Below, piece by piece: positions 6,963 to 7,832 of a stretch of 7,832 bases of DNA (within the stretch, counting starts at the first letter, position 1; the number at the start of each line of letters is the position of its first letter). Origin of the DNA: Acetobacteraceae bacterium (lineage in GTDB: Bacteria > Pseudomonadota > Alphaproteobacteria > Acetobacterales > Acetobacteraceae); NCBI GenBank assembly GCA_947476855.1, contig CANJSR010000222.1:1-7832 (forward strand). The letters are read 5' to 3'. The translations under genes were made by a program, and so were the position numbers. The notes beneath the pieces were generated by a model that saw only the letters and a list, made by a program, of their open reading frames with translations, was not told the origin of the DNA and did no database searches.

Positions 6963-7832
6963 TCAGGTGTGGCCGGTCACGCCTTCAAGATGCAGTTCGT
7001 CCGCCCGGTGACAGGCGGCCATGTGCCCACCGCCGACATCGCGCAGCACGGGAAGTTCCGATCTGCAACGATCCACCGCGAAGGGGCAGCGCGGGTTGAA
7101 GGCGCAGCCAGGTGGTGGGTTGGCGGGGTCGGCGACTTCCCCGATCGGCGCCGCGGCCGTGTCGCGCAACGCCGGATCGGCCTTGGGCACGGCCGCCAGC
7201 AACGCCTGCGTGTAGGGATGCTTCGGGGTCGTGTAGAGTTCCTGCGTCGGCGCAACTTCGACCAGACGGCCGACATACATCACGGCGACGCGATCGCTGA
7301 CATGCCGCACCACGCCCAGGTCGTGGGCAACGAACAGCATCGATAGTTTCAACCGGTCCTGCAAATCCAGCAGCAGGTTGATGATCTGCGCCTGCACGGA
7401 CACATCCAGCGCCGATACCGGCTCATCCGCGACAACCAGCCGCGGGTTCAGCGCGAGGGCACGCGCGATGCCGATCCGCTGCCGCTGTCCGCCCGAAAAT
7501 GCGTGCGGAAAGCGGGAACGGGCCACCGCCGGCAAGCCGACGAGATCGAGCAACTCCATCAGCCGCTTCTGCCGGTCAGCGGATGGAACGCCATTGACCA
7601 GCATCGGCTCCGAAATGATGTCGCCAACCATCATGCGCGGGTTCAGCGATGCGTAGGGGTCCTGGAAGATCAGCTGAATGTTCCGCCGCAGCGGCCGCAG
7701 GGCCCGCTTGGACAGCGGCGCCAGGTCGACCATCCGACCGTCATCCTCGGGTGCGAAGCGGATCGCGCCCGATGTCGGCTTCAGCGCGCGGAGGATGCAG
7801 CGCGCGACGGTGGTCTTGCCGCAGCCTGACTC
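6963..7832 (-). CDS. Opp/Dpp-type ABC transporter ATP-binding protein, 5' end beyond the window
   Basis: This is a cytoplasmic ATPase that powers an oligopeptide-type importer. The frame runs off the right edge: 289 codons are visible and the first complete one already lies in Walker A (ESGCGKTT, bases 7809-7832). The ATG at 7733 is therefore internal. Numbered from the first visible codon, the Q-loop [12 protein letters not shown] is at about 55-66, the ABC signature FSGGQRQR at 112-119, Walker B LVVADEP with D-loop SALD at 132-143, and the H-loop His at 170. The C-terminal oligopeptide-transporter domain follows, with HPYTQALL at 205-212 and four cysteines at 243, 249, 256 and 274 (spacing C-x5-C-x6-C, then one more), a pattern linked to an iron-sulfur cluster in DppD-type ATPases. 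The [14 protein letters not shown] wording resembles OppF/DppF more than OppD/DppD. It may be a separate gene or the C-terminal half of a fused double ATPase; the window cannot say. The TGA stop is 31 bases before the binding-protein gene. Confidence 0.95.
   Translation of the reverse strand, partial: ESGCGKTTVARCILRALKPTSGAIRFAPEDDGRMVDLAPLSKRALRPLRRNIQLIFQDPYASLNPRMMVGDIISEPMLVNGVPSADRQKRLMELLDLVGLPAVARSRFPHAFSGGQRQRIGIARALALNPRLVVADEPVSALDVSVQAQIINLLLDLQDRLKLSMLFVAHDLGVVRHVSDRVAVMYVGRLVEVAPTQELYTTPKHPYTQALLAAVPKADPALRDTAAAPIGEVADPANPPPGCAFNPRCPFAVDRCRSELPVLRDVGGGHMAACHRADELHLEGVTGHT

Noticed and set aside
5321..7099. A 592-codon open frame on the plus strand across the first binding-protein gene and the ATPase end.
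   Set aside because: It is antisense to genes with clear family motifs, has no recognisable domain, and its product resembles the antisense frame of the paralogue (4188-4922) only because the sense strands are homologous. GC-rich DNA commonly keeps such frames open.
7733..7733. Taking the ATG at 7733 as the start of the ATPase.
   Set aside because: The frame continues upstream into a perfect Walker A motif at the window edge, so the real start is outside.

Overview
The window looks like chromosomal DNA from a GC-rich proteobacterium, most likely an alphaproteobacterium of the Rhodospirillales/Acetobacteraceae kind. This is inferred from base composition, protein style and the gene set; nothing in the window fixes the taxon. 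It is almost wholly coding, with six protein genes, no RNA gene, no insertion sequence, no CRISPR array and no gene-free stretch over 50 bases. Both edges cut through genes.

Layout. Positions 1-1176 (+) hold the 3' nine-tenths of purB, adenylosuccinate lyase, a purine biosynthesis gene. Everything else is on the minus strand and reads right to left as a compact run of five genes. In transcription order these are: an Opp/Dpp-type ABC ATPase whose 5' end is off the window (7832-6963); a 672-residue periplasmic solute-binding protein of family 5 (6931-4913); a second, clearly paralogous binding protein of 673 residues (4916-2895); a Tat-exported molybdenum sulfite oxidase-family enzyme (2846-1542); and a small Sec-exported monohaem cytochrome c (1542-1183). 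Junctions are a 31-base gap, a 4-base ATGA overlap, a 48-base gap and a 1-base TGATG overlap. The run ends 6 bases from the purB stop codon, so the two transcripts converge.

How the genes may work together. The ATPase and the two binding proteins belong to one importer; its permeases are not in the window. The enzyme and cytochrome resemble a periplasmic SorA/SorB-type sulfite dehydrogenase, in which sulfite is oxidised to sulfate and electrons pass to the cytochrome. That one co-directional run links an oligopeptide-type importer with sulfite oxidation suggests, as inference only, import of a sulfur-containing compound whose breakdown gives sulfite. No desulfonating or other catabolic enzyme is visible.

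No wholly new system is evident. The points most worth a second look are the tandem binding-protein duplication inside a transporter operon, the C-terminal CxxxxC pair that holds the only cysteines of both binding proteins, the link to a sulfite dehydrogenase, and an Asn where classical sulfite oxidases carry His in the Arg-Asn-His motif.
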